Position numbers and translations under genes: made by a program. DNA of 64,000 nt from JAGMXM01 sp964458325 (GTDB taxonomy: Bacteria > Verrucomicrobiota > Verrucomicrobiia > Limisphaerales > UBA1319): positions 7,057-71,056 of the forward strand of contig CAYWIM010000010.1 of NCBI GenBank assembly GCA_964458325.1. Direction: 5' to 3'. Shown here in pieces: positions 38,419 to 48,930 of this stretch (position 1 is its first letter; every line of letters starts with the position of its first letter). Under the pieces are notes generated by a model. It was not told the origin of the DNA, ran no database searches, and saw only the letters and a list, made by a program, of their open reading frames with translations.

Positions 38419-39477
38419 CTAGCGGAAGCTGGGGGCGGCGGGTTGGACCCTCAGGCCATGGGGTGAGGGAGCGCGGGCGAACGAGAGCCGGCCCAGGTCG
38501 GCGCTGACCCCTTGGAAGGGGTCGTTCGTGATGAGGAGATTCCCGTCGAGGTCCAGGTAATCGGCCAGTTCAGCCAGATGCGCCGCGGCGGAGATGAGGA
38601 GGCTGGACTCGATCATGCACCCGATCATGGTTTGGAGGCCGGCGCTGCGGGCGGCTTGAAGGGCGCGCATGGCAGCCCGGGGACCGCCCGCCTTCACCAG
38701 CTTGACATTCACCCCGTGGAATCCCTGGCGAGCGAGGGCGATGTCGTTTTCGTCATGATAGGACTCGTCGGCGAAGAGCGGCAGCGGGGAGCGTTCCTTG
38801 AGCCAGATTTGGTCGGCGGGATCGGCCGCGGCGGGGAGGGGTTGCTCGATGAACTGCACGCGCCCGTCGCCGGCGAGCCACTCGAGCCGGCGCAGGGCGA
38901 GCTCGCGGGATTTCCAGCCCTCGTTGGCGTCGACGCGAACCCACTTGTCGGGAGCGATCGATCGGACGATCCGCAGGGTTTCCTCGTCATGATCGCCGCC
39001 CATTTTGAGCTTGAGGATCGGGAACGGATCGGCGGCCTGAATCTTCCGGCGAAGGATGTCGGGCTGGTCGAGGCCGATGCTGTAGCAGGTGACATGGCGG
39101 CCTTCGGTAAAGCCCAGTCCGAGATAGTCGCAGAGGCGGCGTCCGGCGCGGCGGGCCGCAAGATCGACCAGCGCGGTGTTGACAGCGGCCTTGGCCGACC
39201 GCTGCCCGCTCTCGATCGATTCGAGGTATCGCTCCGCCGCATCGAGGTCGTCGACTCCGAGCCGGGCGGGATCGACCCGCTCGAGGAACTGCCGGACCGA
39301 TGCGCGCGATTCGCCGTATCGCTCGGGGGGGGCGGCTTCGCCCCACGCGACCTGGTTTTCGTGCTCGAGGCGAACGAACACCTGGGGCGCAGCGGTTTTG
39401 CCCGGGGAGCGGCGGGGTCCCGCAACCGCCCAGGGGAACGCGAGCTGGAGATCGAAATCGTGGAGGGTCAAGCGCAT
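38419..39477 (-). CDS. Enolase-superfamily dipeptide epimerase (L-Ala-D/L-Glu epimerase type)
   Basis: 352 residues. The MLE-subgroup catalytic set is complete: LKLKMGG (Lys156, Lys158), VDANEGW (Asp183), FIEQPL (Glu211), FADES (Asp237) and VKLVKAGG (Lys262). GCMIESSLL near 287-294 matches the L-Ala-D/L-Glu epimerase group, which recycles murein peptides, though other dipeptide specificities exist. The protein is cytoplasmic. ATG 39477 is selected, because upstream frame is antisense-like and the family starts MRLTL. It converges with the exported protein (8 bases between) and is downstream of the FG-GAP protein. Confidence 0.87.
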   Translation of the reverse strand: MRLTLHDFDLQLAFPWAVAGPRRSPGKTAAPQVFVRLEHENQVAWGEAAPPERYGESRASVRQFLERVDPARLGVDDLDAAERYLESIESGQRSAKAAVNTALVDLAARRAGRRLCDYLGLGFTEGRHVTCYSIGLDQPDILRRKIQAADPFPILKLKMGGDHDEETLRIVRSIAPDKWVRVDANEGWKSRELALRRLEWLAGDGRVQFIEQPLPAAADPADQIWLKERSPLPLFADESYHDENDIALARQGFHGVNVKLVKAGGPRAAMRALQAARSAGLQTMIGCMIESSLLISAAAHLAELADYLDLDGNLLITNDPFQGVSADLGRLSFARAPSPHGLRVQPAAPSFR

Positions 39478-39572
39478 GGGCAAGGATGGTTGGATGCGCC
39501 GGTCAGGAGTCGGAGTGCGCCCGCGGATTTCGTGGGATCCGGCGGGCGCCAAGCGATCCGGCGGCGGGCGGT

Positions 39573-40799
39573 TCAGCGCGAAGCGCGCGCAGGCCGGGCC
39601 TTGGCGGGCGCTTCCTGGATGAAGACGAATGTCCCTTTTTTGTTGCTCACGATGACATCCGGCCGGCGATCGCCGTTGAGGTCGGCGGCGGCGACCTGGG
39701 TGCCCACGCCGGAGTCGGCATCGATCAGGCGGGGGACGAAGTCGGTGGTGGATCCTCGGGAGACGCGCTGGAACCAATAGAGCACGGCCGGGGCGTCGGA
39801 TTCGGGGTCCGTCGGGGGCGGGTGGGCCCACCAGCGTTTGCCAGTGACGAAATCGCGCAGGCCATCGCCGTCGATGTCGACCAGGGCGAAGGCATGGATC
39901 TGGGTGAACTTGACGCCGTAAGGGCTGTCGGATTCCTTCTCGCCCATGAGGAGGTGCTGGCGGAAGGAGATGCGGCCTTCGGAGCGGACCTGCTCGAACC
40001 AGGCCAATCCGTAGCGATGCGGATCGAGGCAGGTGATCACGTCGTTCAGCCCGTCACCGTTGACATCGTCCACGAGCATCTGCGCGGCGCCGGCGCCGAA
40101 GGAGAAATCATGTCGTTTCCAGACGGGGTCGCCGTCGAGAGACGCAGGCTGTTCCCACCAGCCGGTGTATTCGAGGAAATCCTTCCGGCCGTCGCCATTG
40201 AGGTCGCCGATGCCGACGCCGTGGGTGTACTTGTGGTATTTGCCTTTGGGGGAGATGGGGTGGAATTTCCACGGCTGGGTGGGCTGGGACGGGTCGGCTT
40301 GGGCGTAGCCGAGGTAGCCATTGTAGTTGAAGATCAGATCGGGCCGGCCGTCGCCGGTGAGGTCATCGAATCCGGGCGATTCGTTGTCGATGACGGGGAA
40401 GGCGAGGTGGCGGGTCCAGTGGCCGTCGCGGCCGCCGGGATTCTGGTACCAAAATCCGTTCGTGCCCGGCGTATCGATGGCGAAGATATCGGGGCGTCGA
40501 TCTCCGTTGAAGTCCCAGACGAAGGTGACGAAATTGTCGGAATAACCTCTGGGCGCGTACTCCTTGGCGGGGCGGTACTCGAATCGTTCCTGGAAAGCGG
40601 GTCCGGCATACCAGAACGGGCCCGCAACCACATCGACATGCCCGTCGCCATTGAAGTCGCCATGATAGGCGCCTTCGGCGTAAAATTGGTCGGACAGGAC
40701 GATTTTGCGGAATGTCACCGGCGAGGTGTCGGCCGCGGGGAGGGCGGCGGCAGCCGCCAGAAGCGCGAGCGCAAGAAAGGTGAGGCGTCGTTCGTTCAT
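39573..40799 (-). CDS. Secreted FG-GAP/VCBS-repeat protein
   Basis: 408 residues with a signal peptide (1-22, LTFLALALLAAAAAL). At least seven calcium-binding FG-GAP motifs are visible: DFNGDGHVDVV, DFNGDRRPDIF, DLTGDGRPDLI, DLNGDGRKDFL, DVNGDGLNDVI, DIDGDGLRDFV and DLNGDRRPDVI. These form a seven-bladed integrin-like propeller. Many verrucomicrobial relatives occur in gene sets for glycan use, but catalysis is not shown. It begins close to the divergent oxidoreductase (282 bases). Confidence 0.88.
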   Translation of the reverse strand: MNERRLTFLALALLAAAAALPAADTSPVTFRKIVLSDQFYAEGAYHGDFNGDGHVDVVAGPFWYAGPAFQERFEYRPAKEYAPRGYSDNFVTFVWDFNGDRRPDIFAIDTPGTNGFWYQNPGGRDGHWTRHLAFPVIDNESPGFDDLTGDGRPDLIFNYNGYLGYAQADPSQPTQPWKFHPISPKGKYHKYTHGVGIGDLNGDGRKDFLEYTGWWEQPASLDGDPVWKRHDFSFGAGAAQMLVDDVNGDGLNDVITCLDPHRYGLAWFEQVRSEGRISFRQHLLMGEKESDSPYGVKFTQIHAFALVDIDGDGLRDFVTGKRWWAHPPPTDPESDAPAVLYWFQRVSRGSTTDFVPRLIDADSGVGTQVAAADLNGDRRPDVIVSNKKGTFVFIQEAPAKARPARASR

Positions 40800-41081
40800 G
40801 GCTAATCTCTGGCAGGCCGATTTCGTTTGGTCAAGGGAGATGAAGCGATCGGGCGCTTTTCCTAGGGCGGGCGTTCCCCCGCGGGTCGATGTGGGAGAAG
40901 GGGGCCCCGGCGGTGCGGTTCCCGAGACGGATCTCTTTGGCTCTCATCGGAGTTCATTGCCTGCCATAACGAATGGGCCGGCGTCGAGGCCAAAAAGAGC
41001 CGGGCTGCGCGGGCGTCGAGGGGGTCGAGAATCGTGGTGGACAACCGGCCCGCCGTGGGGCTTTAATCGGGGCGACAACCT

Positions 41082-42449
41082 ATGAAACCCATTCTATCGC
41101 GCCGGGTGTTTCTGCAGCGGAGCGCTCAATGTCTGGCACTGGGGATCGGAATGCCGCAGGTGGCGCGGAATTCGGTGTTGGGTCGCGGTGCCGAGGCGTC
41201 GCCGGCCAACCGTATCTTGGTGGGCTGCATCGGCACGGGGCCGCAGGGCCAAGGGGTGATGCGATCGTTTTTGGCTCAGCCGGATGCCCGGATCGTGGCC
41301 ATCTGCGACGTCAAGGACGAGCAGCAACAGCAGGCCCGGGACGCGGTGAACAAACGCAACGGCGACACGGATTGCGCGGTCTACCGGGATTTTCGGGAGT
41401 TGCTGGCACGCCCGGATATCGAGGTGGTGCTGGTCGCCACGCCGGATCACTGGCATGTGCCGGTGGCCATCGCCGCCGCGCGGGCCGGCAAGGACATGTA
41501 TCTGGAAAAACCGATGGGATTGTCGATCGCCGAGGATCAGAAGCTGCGGACGGCGATTCAGGAGCATCGCCGGATGTTCCAGTTCGGCACCCAGCAGCGG
41601 TCGAGCGATCAATTCCGGCTGGCGTGCGAGCTGGTGCGCAACGGGCGGATTGGCGCCTTGCGCGAGATCAACGTCTGGTGCGCGGCCAGCCAGCCGGGCG
41701 GGTCGGACCGGCCGATCCCAACGCCGCCGGGCATCCATTACGACATGTGGCTGGGGCCGGCGCCCTACACGCCTTACACCGAAGGCAAGTGCGCGGCGAA
41801 CAACAAAACCTGGTGGTTCAATTACGATTACGCCCTGGGATTCATCGCCGGTTGGGGGGTGCACCCGCTCGATATTGCATTGTGGGCAACGGACGCGTTT
41901 CGTCAGGGGACGCTCGAGGTCGAGGGGCGGGCGGTGATTCCAACCCAAGGGGCCTGCAACACGGCGGTGGCCTGGGAGGTGGTGTTCCGGTGCGCCAACG
42001 GGGTGAAGATGACGTATAAAGGCAACCGGAATGGCTTCGCGGAATCGCTGCCGATGAACGATCTATCCGCCTGGGCCAGCCGATACGAAAAAATCATCGA
42101 TCATGGGACGGCGTTCGAGGGGAGCGAGGGCTGGATCCTGGTGGATCGCAGCGGGATTCGCACCCGCCCGGAACGGCTGATCGAGGAGAGGTTCGGATCG
42201 GGCGACGTCCGCCTGGCTCGCAGCTCGAATCATGTGCGCAACCTGCTGGATAACGTCCGATCCCGAGGCCGGACCGTCTGTCCGATCGAGGAGGCGTTCG
42301 AGGCGGACCTTCTCTGTCATCTGAGCGACATCGCCACCCGGCTCGAACGCCCCCTGAAATGGGATCCAATCCGCGAGTCCTTTGTGGACGATGCGGAAGC
42401 CAACCGCCGCCTGGGGCTGCGTCCCATGCGCCCGCCGTGGCAGGTGTAG
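41082..42449 (+). CDS. Gfo/Idh/MocA-family oxidoreductase, exported
   Basis: 455 residues. SRRVFLQRSAQCLALGIG is a twin-arginine-like leader. The Rossmann fold follows with CIGTGPQGQGVM and AICDVKDEQ, then VATPDHWHVPVAI and LEKPMGLSIAED (EKP lysine). GWGVHPLDIALWA supplies the conserved histidine block. Paralogue of the enzyme at 8674-10017, about 30 percent identical by eye. NAD(P)-dependent redox of a sugar is presumed. ATG is in a good context and the protein is full length. Downstream, its 3' end faces the ppdK terminator. Confidence 0.88.
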   Translation: MKPILSRRVFLQRSAQCLALGIGMPQVARNSVLGRGAEASPANRILVGCIGTGPQGQGVMRSFLAQPDARIVAICDVKDEQQQQARDAVNKRNGDTDCAVYRDFRELLARPDIEVVLVATPDHWHVPVAIAAARAGKDMYLEKPMGLSIAEDQKLRTAIQEHRRMFQFGTQQRSSDQFRLACELVRNGRIGALREINVWCAASQPGGSDRPIPTPPGIHYDMWLGPAPYTPYTEGKCAANNKTWWFNYDYALGFIAGWGVHPLDIALWATDAFRQGTLEVEGRAVIPTQGACNTAVAWEVVFRCANGVKMTYKGNRNGFAESLPMNDLSAWASRYEKIIDHGTAFEGSEGWILVDRSGIRTRPERLIEERFGSGDVRLARSSNHVRNLLDNVRSRGRTVCPIEEAFEADLLCHLSDIATRLERPLKWDPIRESFVDDAEANRRLGLRPMRPPWQV

Positions 42450-42541
42450 AGTCGGGCTGCCGATGCGCTGGCGCGCACGGCCCGGTCCCCTGCCTCGAGA
42501 TCGAGCAGGCTTGCCGCTATACGCAGCGTCATCCAAAAGAA

Positions 42542-42570
42542 AAACGGCGCCCGCGGATCGGGCGCCGTTT
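42542..42570 (-). terminator. Intrinsic terminator of ppdK
   Basis: AAACGGCGCCC and GGGCGCCGTTT form a perfect 11-bp stem with loop GCGGATC. Read on the minus strand, the stem is followed by a T-rich tract (TTTTTCTTTT), 18 bases after the ppdK stop. This is a textbook rho-independent terminator; the plus-strand oxidoreductase ends 92 bases upstream and might use it too. Confidence 0.85.
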
Positions 42571-42587
42571 CGATTCCCGAGCAGGAT

Positions 42588-45410
42588 CTACTTCTTCCGG
42601 CCGCCTTTGCGGGCGGGCTTGGCGTTTTTCGCCGGCCGGGCGGGTTTGGCGGCGCGAGCGGGGCGCGCCGCGGGCCGAGGCGCCTGGAGCTCCTCGAGGG
42701 CGGCCTGGGCGGCCGCAAGTCGCGCCACCGGCACGCGGAAGGGCGAGCAGCTGACGTAGGATAGCCCAACCTTGTGGCAGAACTTCACGGTGTCGGGATC
42801 GCCGCCGTGTTCGCCGCAGATGCCGAGCTTGATGTCGGGGCGGGACTGGCGGCCTTTCTCGACTGCGATCTTCATGAGCTGGCCGACGCCGGTGACGTCG
42901 ATCGTCGCAAACGGATTTTTCCGGACGATTTCGTATTCCTGGTATTTGGGCAGGAAGCTGGCGGCGTCGTCGCGGCTCATGCCCAGCGCCGTTTGGGTGA
43001 GGTCATTGGTCCCGAAGCTGAAGAACTGGGCGGTCTGCGCGATTTCGTCGGCCGTGAGGGCGCCGCGGGGGACCTCGATCATGGTGCCAACGAGGTAATC
43101 GATCTTGACTTGCTGCTCCTTCATGACGTCCTGGGCGACGCGATGGACGACCTCGACCTGGAGGTCGAGCTCCTTCTTGAATCCGACCAGGGGGATCATG
43201 ATTTCGGGTTTGACCTTGAGGCCCTCTTTGCGGACCTGGGCGGCGGCCTCGAAGACGGCGCGGGCCTGCATCTCGGAGATTTCCGGATAGATGATCCCGA
43301 GGCGGCAGCCGCGGAAGCCGAGCATGGGGTTTTGCTCCTTGAGCTCCGAGACGCGCTGCTGGATCTTCTCGACGGGCACGTTCATCTTGACGGCCAGATC
43401 CTTTTGCGCCGGTACCTCGTGGGGCAGGAACTCATGAAGCGGCGGGTCGAGGAAGCGGATGGTCGCCGGCAGCCCCTTCAATGCGCGGAAGATGCCCGCG
43501 AAATCATCGCGCTGGAACGGCAGGATTTTGGCGAGGGCCTTCTTGCGATCGTCCACGTTGTCCGCGAGAATCATCTCGCGCATGGCGTCGATGCGATTGC
43601 CTTCGAAAAACATGTGTTCGGTCCGGCAGAGACCGATGCCGCGGGCGCCGAACGCGACGGCGTTCGCGGTCTGGGCGGGATTATCGGCGTTGGTTCGGAC
43701 ATGGAGGCGGGTGACCTTATCGCACCAGTCCATGAGCTTTTTGAAGTTCTGGTAGGTGGGGCTCTGGCTGGGATCGAGCGATTTTTCGATCAGGACCTGG
43801 ACGACCTCGGAGGCGGCGGTCTTGATATCGCCGGGGTAGACTTCGCCGAGCGTGCCGTTGATCGAGATGTAATCGCCCTCCTTGAGGGTGATATTGGCGG
43901 CGCTGACCGTGCGGGCATCGTAATCGATCTGGAGCGAGTGGGCGCCGCAAACGCAGACCTTGCCCATCTGGCGGGCCACCAGGGCGGCGTGGGAGCTGAC
44001 GCCCCCGCGAGCGGTCAAAATGCCCTCGGCCGCGATCATGCCGCGCAGATCTTCGGGAGAGGTTTCGAGCCGGACCATGAGGACCTTTTCTCCCTTGCGG
44101 GCGGCCTCGACGGCGCGGTCGGCGTTGAGATAGAGGTGGCCGGAGGCCGCGCCGGGTCCGGCGGGAAGGCCGGTCGCGATGCACTTGGCTTCCTGGACCG
44201 CCTTGCGGTCGAAGATGGGCGCCAGCACCTGGTCGAGCTGGTCGGCCGGGACGCGCCGGATCGCCGTCTGCCAGTCGATCAGCTTTTCTTTCTGCATTTC
44301 GACGGCAAAGCGGAGCGCGGCGATCCCGGTGCGCTTGCCGTTGCGGGTCTGAAGCATGAACAGATGCCCGTCCTGGATCGTGAACTCGAAGTCCTGCACG
44401 TCTTTGAAATGCTTCTCGAGGATGCCCCGGACCTGCTCCAGCCTGGCGAAGGCGTCGGGCAGATGCTTGTTGAGCTGGGCGACCGGCTCGGGGGTGCGGA
44501 CGCCGGCCACCACGTCCTCGCCCTGGGCGTTGATCAGAAACTCGCCGTAGAAAACCTTCTCGCCCGTGGCAGGATCGCGGGTGAAGGCCACGCCGGAGCC
44601 GGAGTTTTCGCCGGTGTTGCCGAAGACCATGGCCTGGACGTTGACGGCCGTGCCCCATTCGTGAGGGATGCCGTACTTGCGGCGATAGACGATGGCCCGG
44701 TCGTTCATCCAGGAGCCGAACACGGCCCCGATGGCGCCCCGAAGCTGATCCCAAGGCGAGGCCGGGAAATCCTTGCCGGTGCGTTCCTTGACGAGGGCCT
44801 TGAAACGGCGGATCAGCTCCTGCAGGTCACCGACCGTGAGCCGGGTGTCCTCGATGTTGTGATCGTGGTAGCGCTCTTCCTTGAGGGCGCCGATGACAAC
44901 TTCGAAGGGCTCGTGATCCTCGCTGGGCAATTTCTGAACGCCGAGGACGACATCGCCGTACATCTGGATGAAGCGGCGGTAGCAATCCCACGCGAAACGC
45001 TCGTTTCGAGTCGCTTGCACCAGGGCCAGGACGGTCTGATCGTTGAGGCCCAGATTCAGAATCGTGTCCATCATGCCGGGCATCGAATCGCGGGCGCCGG
45101 ACCGAACCGCCAGCAGGAGCGGCATGGCGGCCTGGTCGCCGAAACGGGTGCCCATGATTTCCTCCATGCGGGCGACGCTGGCCCGGACATGGGCGTCGAG
45201 GTCTTTGGGATAGGTCCGCTTGTTGGCGTAATAGTAAGTGCAGACTTCCGTGGTGATGGTGAATCCCGGAGGCACGGGCAATCCGATGCGGGTCATCTCG
45301 GCGAGGTTGGCGCCTTTGCCGCCGAGGAGGGACTTCATCGAGCCATCGCCATCGGCTTGCTTGTTGCCGAAGAAGTAGACGTACTTGGGTGCTTTCGCTG
45401 CTTTAGCCAT
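42588..45410 (-). CDS. ppdK: Pyruvate, phosphate dikinase
   Basis: 940 residues. The N-terminal ATP-grasp domain starts [10 protein letters not shown], with KGANLAEMT and [15 protein letters not shown]. The central phosphohistidine domain reads [16 protein letters not shown], catalytic His474. The C-terminal PEP/pyruvate TIM barrel includes [10 protein letters not shown] with Cys865. Interconverts pyruvate plus ATP plus phosphate with PEP plus AMP plus diphosphate, and links glycolysis and gluconeogenesis. The last 35 or so residues are a basic Ala/Pro/Lys/Arg tail ([19 protein letters not shown]) that normal PPDK lacks. An intrinsic terminator lies downstream. ATG has no strong ribosome-binding site. 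Confidence 0.96.
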   Translation of the reverse strand: MAKAAKAPKYVYFFGNKQADGDGSMKSLLGGKGANLAEMTRIGLPVPPGFTITTEVCTYYYANKRTYPKDLDAHVRASVARMEEIMGTRFGDQAAMPLLLAVRSGARDSMPGMMDTILNLGLNDQTVLALVQATRNERFAWDCYRRFIQMYGDVVLGVQKLPSEDHEPFEVVIGALKEERYHDHNIEDTRLTVGDLQELIRRFKALVKERTGKDFPASPWDQLRGAIGAVFGSWMNDRAIVYRRKYGIPHEWGTAVNVQAMVFGNTGENSGSGVAFTRDPATGEKVFYGEFLINAQGEDVVAGVRTPEPVAQLNKHLPDAFARLEQVRGILEKHFKDVQDFEFTIQDGHLFMLQTRNGKRTGIAALRFAVEMQKEKLIDWQTAIRRVPADQLDQVLAPIFDRKAVQEAKCIATGLPAGPGAASGHLYLNADRAVEAARKGEKVLMVRLETSPEDLRGMIAAEGILTARGGVSSHAALVARQMGKVCVCGAHSLQIDYDARTVSAANITLKEGDYISINGTLGEVYPGDIKTAASEVVQVLIEKSLDPSQSPTYQNFKKLMDWCDKVTRLHVRTNADNPAQTANAVAFGARGIGLCRTEHMFFEGNRIDAMREMILADNVDDRKKALAKILPFQRDDFAGIFRALKGLPATIRFLDPPLHEFLPHEVPAQKDLAVKMNVPVEKIQQRVSELKEQNPMLGFRGCRLGIIYPEISEMQARAVFEAAAQVRKEGLKVKPEIMIPLVGFKKELDLQVEVVHRVAQDVMKEQQVKIDYLVGTMIEVPRGALTADEIAQTAQFFSFGTNDLTQTALGMSRDDAASFLPKYQEYEIVRKNPFATIDVTGVGQLMKIAVEKGRQSRPDIKLGICGEHGGDPDTVKFCHKVGLSYVSCSPFRVPVARLAAAQAALEELQAPRPAARPARAAKPARPAKNAKPARKGGRKK

Positions 45411-45486
45411 AGATCAGGTTTCGTTCAGTTGTGTCGGTCGAAAGGTCGAAGACCAGCCGGGGACTCTAACAAAGGGCAGGGGGCTG

Positions 45487-46638
45487 TCAACGGCTGAGTT
45501 CGCCCAGGAGATCGAGGAGGGCGGCGCCGGCGGATTCGGAGGTGATTTCCCGCAGGCAGCGGGTATCGATCGGGCATGTCCGCCGAAAGCAGGGGGCGCA
45601 CGGCGCGGCCGACCGCAGGAGCCGGTGGTGCGGATCGTCCGGCAGGCCCGGACCGGTGAATGCCGGCGAGGTGCTGCCGAACGGGACGATCACGGGGGTG
45701 CCCACAGCCGCAGCTACATGCATCGGGCCGGTGTCGTTGGTCAGGAGCGCGCGGCAGGCTCCCAGCAGGACGCAGAGTTCGCGCAGGGACGTCCGGCCAG
45801 CCAGGTTGGCCATGGCAGCACCGCCGGGTTTCAAGGCCTCGATGGCGCAGGCAATCTCCTCGCATGCCGCGCGGTCCGAGCCTCCGCCGAACAGGAGCCA
45901 ATGAACCCTGGCTCGGGCCGATACCTGGCGAACGGTGTCAGCGAACCGGCCGGCCGGCCACCGCTTCGCGGGGCCGTATTCAGCCCCGGGATTCAGACCG
46001 ACATAGCACGCGCCGGATGATGGCTCGAGCGAAAGACCGAACCGGCCGAGAACAGCTGCCGTTTCCCCAGAGGAGATGCGAAGGGAAGGCGGCGATGGGG
46101 ACGGATCGGCGCCGATGGATGCCGCCAGATGCAGGTAGTGAAAGATATGATGCGCGGCTCCAGGCGGCGGCGCAGAGGTCGGGGGGTTGACGAGGGCGCG
46201 GCGGATGGCGGCGACGGACCTCTTTTTCATGCAGGGGATGCCAGGGCGCGGCTGGATGGGATGGGTGAGGAATCCAGTCCTCCAGCGCCCTGCCAGGCCG
46301 GCGCGGCAGGGAATCCCGGCCAGCCAGAGCTCGAGGGCCGACCGGATCGAGTTGGGGAAGATGAGGCCCAGATCGAACCCGCCTGCCCGGAGGCGGCGGC
46401 CGATCCGCCAGCACGACTCGGATGGATCAAAGGAGATCGTACGATCGAGCGCGGGGTGATCGATCCACAGGTCGGCCAGTTTGGCGGGCGTCAGCAGGGC
46501 GATGTGCCAATGGGGGAACCCCTCGCGGAGCCGCATCATCGCGGGAGTCGCCATGACGGCGTCGCCCAGCCAGTTCACGCCGCGGATCAGGAGGCGCCGG
46601 GGGGCGGGATCATCCCGCGGAGGAAGCGGTGGGCGCAT
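45487..46638 (-). CDS. waaF: LPS heptosyltransferase II-like GT9 enzyme
   Basis: 383 residues. RGVNWLGDAVMATPAMMRLR is the WaaF-type motif; LGLIFPNSIRSALELWLAG, VGLNPGAEYGPAKRWPAGRF and TNDTGPMHVAAAVGTPVIV follow. The Cys-rich tail (CAPCFRRTCPIDTRC) is usual for the group. Transfers the second heptose in LPS core formation. The ATG overlaps the lpxL-like gene by 29 bases, so it is part of an operon: lpxK, lpxL-like, waaF. The exact sugar donor is inferred from family. Confidence 0.88.
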   Translation of the reverse strand: MRPPLPPRDDPAPRRLLIRGVNWLGDAVMATPAMMRLREGFPHWHIALLTPAKLADLWIDHPALDRTISFDPSESCWRIGRRLRAGGFDLGLIFPNSIRSALELWLAGIPCRAGLAGRWRTGFLTHPIQPRPGIPCMKKRSVAAIRRALVNPPTSAPPPGAAHHIFHYLHLAASIGADPSPSPPSLRISSGETAAVLGRFGLSLEPSSGACYVGLNPGAEYGPAKRWPAGRFADTVRQVSARARVHWLLFGGGSDRAACEEIACAIEALKPGGAAMANLAGRTSLRELCVLLGACRALLTNDTGPMHVAAAVGTPVIVPFGSTSPAFTGPGLPDDPHHRLLRSAAPCAPCFRRTCPIDTRCLREITSESAGAALLDLLGELSR

Positions 46639-47551
46639 GATGCGATGGGGCCGCGGCTGGACGCGGCCGGGCCGGGATCGATTTCCAGCGGTTATGGACC
46701 CAGAACCAGTTGGGCGGGTCCCGGAGCACGGCGCGCTCGAAGTCCTGGTTGATATCCTGGGTGAGCTCGACGACCGATCGGAGGCGCCCCTGGTCGCGGA
46801 GGGGGATTTCGCGGCCGACCTCGAACGACCAATGGGCAAGCTGGTTTCGGAAGCAGTAGGCCGTGAACAGCCGGGCGTTGTAGCGGCGAGCGAAGATGGC
46901 GGGAGCCGGGCTTGTCGAGCATTCGCGCCCCAGAAATGGCAGGCGGATTCCGTGGCGGCCGGCATGCTGGTCCGCCAGAAGGCCGAGCATGAATCCGCGC
47001 TCGGTAAAGGCGGCCCGGAGCGCCGCGGCGTCCGTGCGGCGGTCGAAGAACATGCATCCGGTCCGTTCCCGCAAGGATTTGAGCAAGCGGTTGAGGCCGG
47101 GCTGGCGGAGCCCGCGGTAGGTGGCGGCGCCGCGGAAGGCGGGTTCGAACTGGGGATAGCGGGCGTAGAGCTCGAAGTTCCCAAAATGGCCGATCGCGAT
47201 GACGCAGCTGCGCGGGCCGTGTTCGTTGCGGTCGGTCAGGAACTGGTCCGTGCCCGAGAATCGGAGGTGGCGGCCGATCTCGTCGACCGACATCGCAGCG
47301 GTCCGGATGGCGCAGGCGTAATTCTCGCCGAGGCGCCGGAAGTGTTCGCGGTTGAGCCGGGCGAGCTCGCGGGCAGAGCGGTCGGCGCCGAAGGCGAGCT
47401 GGAGGTTGTCGCGTGCGATGCGGCGGTGTCGGGCATCGAGGACATAGGCGATGGCGCCGGCGGCGCGGCCCAGGCGGGCGACCCAAAGCAGTGGCAGTCC
47501 CTGGACACCGGATATCAGCACGCGAGCCAGAAGATAGAGGAGCGTGTCCAC
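46610..47551 (-). CDS. lpxL: Lipid A acyltransferase (LpxL/HtrB family)
   Basis: 313 residues. A membrane anchor at the N-terminus (about 8-28) is followed by IAIGHFGNFELYA, giving His122 and Glu127 of the H-x4-D/E catalytic motif. ATYRGLRQPGLNRL and LADQHAGRHGIRLPFLGR are further LPLAT blocks. Adds a secondary acyl chain to lipid A precursor at the inner membrane. It starts four bases after the lpxK stop and overlaps waaF by 29 bases, so this is a translated operon. Which acyl chain is added is not shown. Confidence 0.9.
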   Translation of the reverse strand: MDTLLYLLARVLISGVQGLPLLWVARLGRAAGAIAYVLDARHRRIARDNLQLAFGADRSARELARLNREHFRRLGENYACAIRTAAMSVDEIGRHLRFSGTDQFLTDRNEHGPRSCVIAIGHFGNFELYARYPQFEPAFRGAATYRGLRQPGLNRLLKSLRERTGCMFFDRRTDAAALRAAFTERGFMLGLLADQHAGRHGIRLPFLGRECSTSPAPAIFARRYNARLFTAYCFRNQLAHWSFEVGREIPLRDQGRLRSVVELTQDINQDFERAVLRDPPNWFWVHNRWKSIPARPRPAAAPSHHAPTASSAG

Positions 47552-47555
47552 GGTT

Positions 47556-48728
47556 TCAGCGGAAGCAGATCTGGCGCACGCAATCCTCGAACCCGCTGGC
47601 GCCGTGAAGAATGCGGATTTCGACGCGCATGAAATAGATGGGGAGGTCGCGGCGGTCGAGCTTGGGGAAGCGGACGGCGTCCTTCTGGGTGGTGACGATG
47701 GCGAGGGCCTGGCGTTTTTTGCTGCGATTGATGAAGTTGAGCACCTCCTGCTGGGTGAATCGGTGGTGATCGGCGAAGCGTTTGCTGTAAACCAGCTCGG
47801 CTCCGAGCGCTGTCAGGCTTTGCTCGAAGCTGTCCGGCTGGGCGATGCCGCTCAGCGATGCCAGGGGGCGGCCGTTGACGAAGTCCAGCCCCTGGCGCTC
47901 GCCCGTGAAGAGATCCTCGAAATAGAGAGGGTGATGGACGCACTCGATGATGGTGGCACGGGGGTTGAGCTGGGCGAGGCGGGCGCGGAGCTCGGTGCTG
48001 CGGCCGTTGCTCTTGGTGATGAAAATCGTGCCGGCCCGGGCCAGGTGCGAGGGGGGCTCGCGCAGCGTCCCGCGGGGAAGGAGGAAGCCGTTGCCGAACG
48101 GCTGCTGGCTGTCGACCAGGACGATGTCGCGCCGCCGGCCGCGCAATTTCCAGTACTGGAATCCGTCATCGAGCAGGAGGGTGTCGCACCCGTATTGCTC
48201 GATCGCGTAGCGGCCGCTCTTGACGCGGTCCTTATCGACAAGGACGACGACGTCTTTGAGGTTGGTCGCGAGCATGTAGGGCTCGTCGCCGGCGGTCTCC
48301 GAATCCAGGAGGAGGGATTTCCCGTCGGAGACGATGCGGGGCGGGGTGGCGTCCTGGCGCAACAGGAGCCGGTTCCAGAGGCGCCGGTGGAGGGGCGGGG
48401 GTTTCGAGCGGTAGCCGCGCGAGAGGATGGCGACCGTGCGGCCCTGTTCCTGCAATGCGCGGGCGAATTTCTCGACCACCGGAGTCTTGCCGGTGCCGCC
48501 CACGGTCAGGTTGCCGATCGCGATGACCTGCACGCCCAGGGTCGAGTCCCGCAGGATGCGGACGTTGTAGAGGAACCGGCGGAACTTGACGGCCAGCGCG
48601 AACAGCTTGGACAGGATGTAGAGGGCAGCACGAAGGATCGCCGCCCTTTTGCCGCGGCGCTCCCCGGAAATCACTTCGAGCACGAAAGTCTCGGCGTTTT
48701 CCGTCCAACTGCGGAACCATTCGCGCAT
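47556..48728 (-). CDS. lpxK: Tetraacyldisaccharide 4'-kinase
   Basis: 390 residues from ATG 48728. AIGNLTVGGTGKTPVVE (73-86) is the P-loop; then ILSRGYRSKPP, VVLVDKDRV and DTLLLDDGFQYWKLRGRRD-type blocks, with QHWRL-like variation, fit LpxK. It phosphorylates the 4' position of tetraacyldisaccharide 1-phosphate to make lipid IVA. A TM helix at about 30-50 anchors it. First gene of the lpxK-lpxL-waaF operon; the divergent neighbour is the conserved RG-rich protein. A longer upstream frame would begin inside promoter DNA. Confidence 0.93.
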   Translation of the reverse strand: MREWFRSWTENAETFVLEVISGERRGKRAAILRAALYILSKLFALAVKFRRFLYNVRILRDSTLGVQVIAIGNLTVGGTGKTPVVEKFARALQEQGRTVAILSRGYRSKPPPLHRRLWNRLLLRQDATPPRIVSDGKSLLLDSETAGDEPYMLATNLKDVVVLVDKDRVKSGRYAIEQYGCDTLLLDDGFQYWKLRGRRRDIVLVDSQQPFGNGFLLPRGTLREPPSHLARAGTIFITKSNGRSTELRARLAQLNPRATIIECVHHPLYFEDLFTGERQGLDFVNGRPLASLSGIAQPDSFEQSLTALGAELVYSKRFADHHRFTQQEVLNFINRSKKRQALAIVTTQKDAVRFPKLDRRDLPIYFMRVEIRILHGASGFEDCVRQICFR

Positions 48729-48930
48729 CCGAGCCCCAGTTTGCCAAGGGCCCGCCAAGGGGGCAAGGGCAAGTCGCAAGTCCCCATTCGAATCCGGGGG
48801 GATCGGCGCGGCGCGCCGAATGGGCGGCATCTATTGATCCACGCGCGTGCACGCGGCGCTTGCATTCTGGCGGCGGAAGCCTAATGCTGGGGCCGAGTCG
48901 AGGCTGCGGCGCCGCCGCGGCAGTGAACGC

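Noticed and set aside
42774..45497. 907-codon plus-strand frame opposite ppdK
   Set aside because: Shadow of ppdK; its Gly/Asp/Glu/Leu-rich translation has no recognisable domain.
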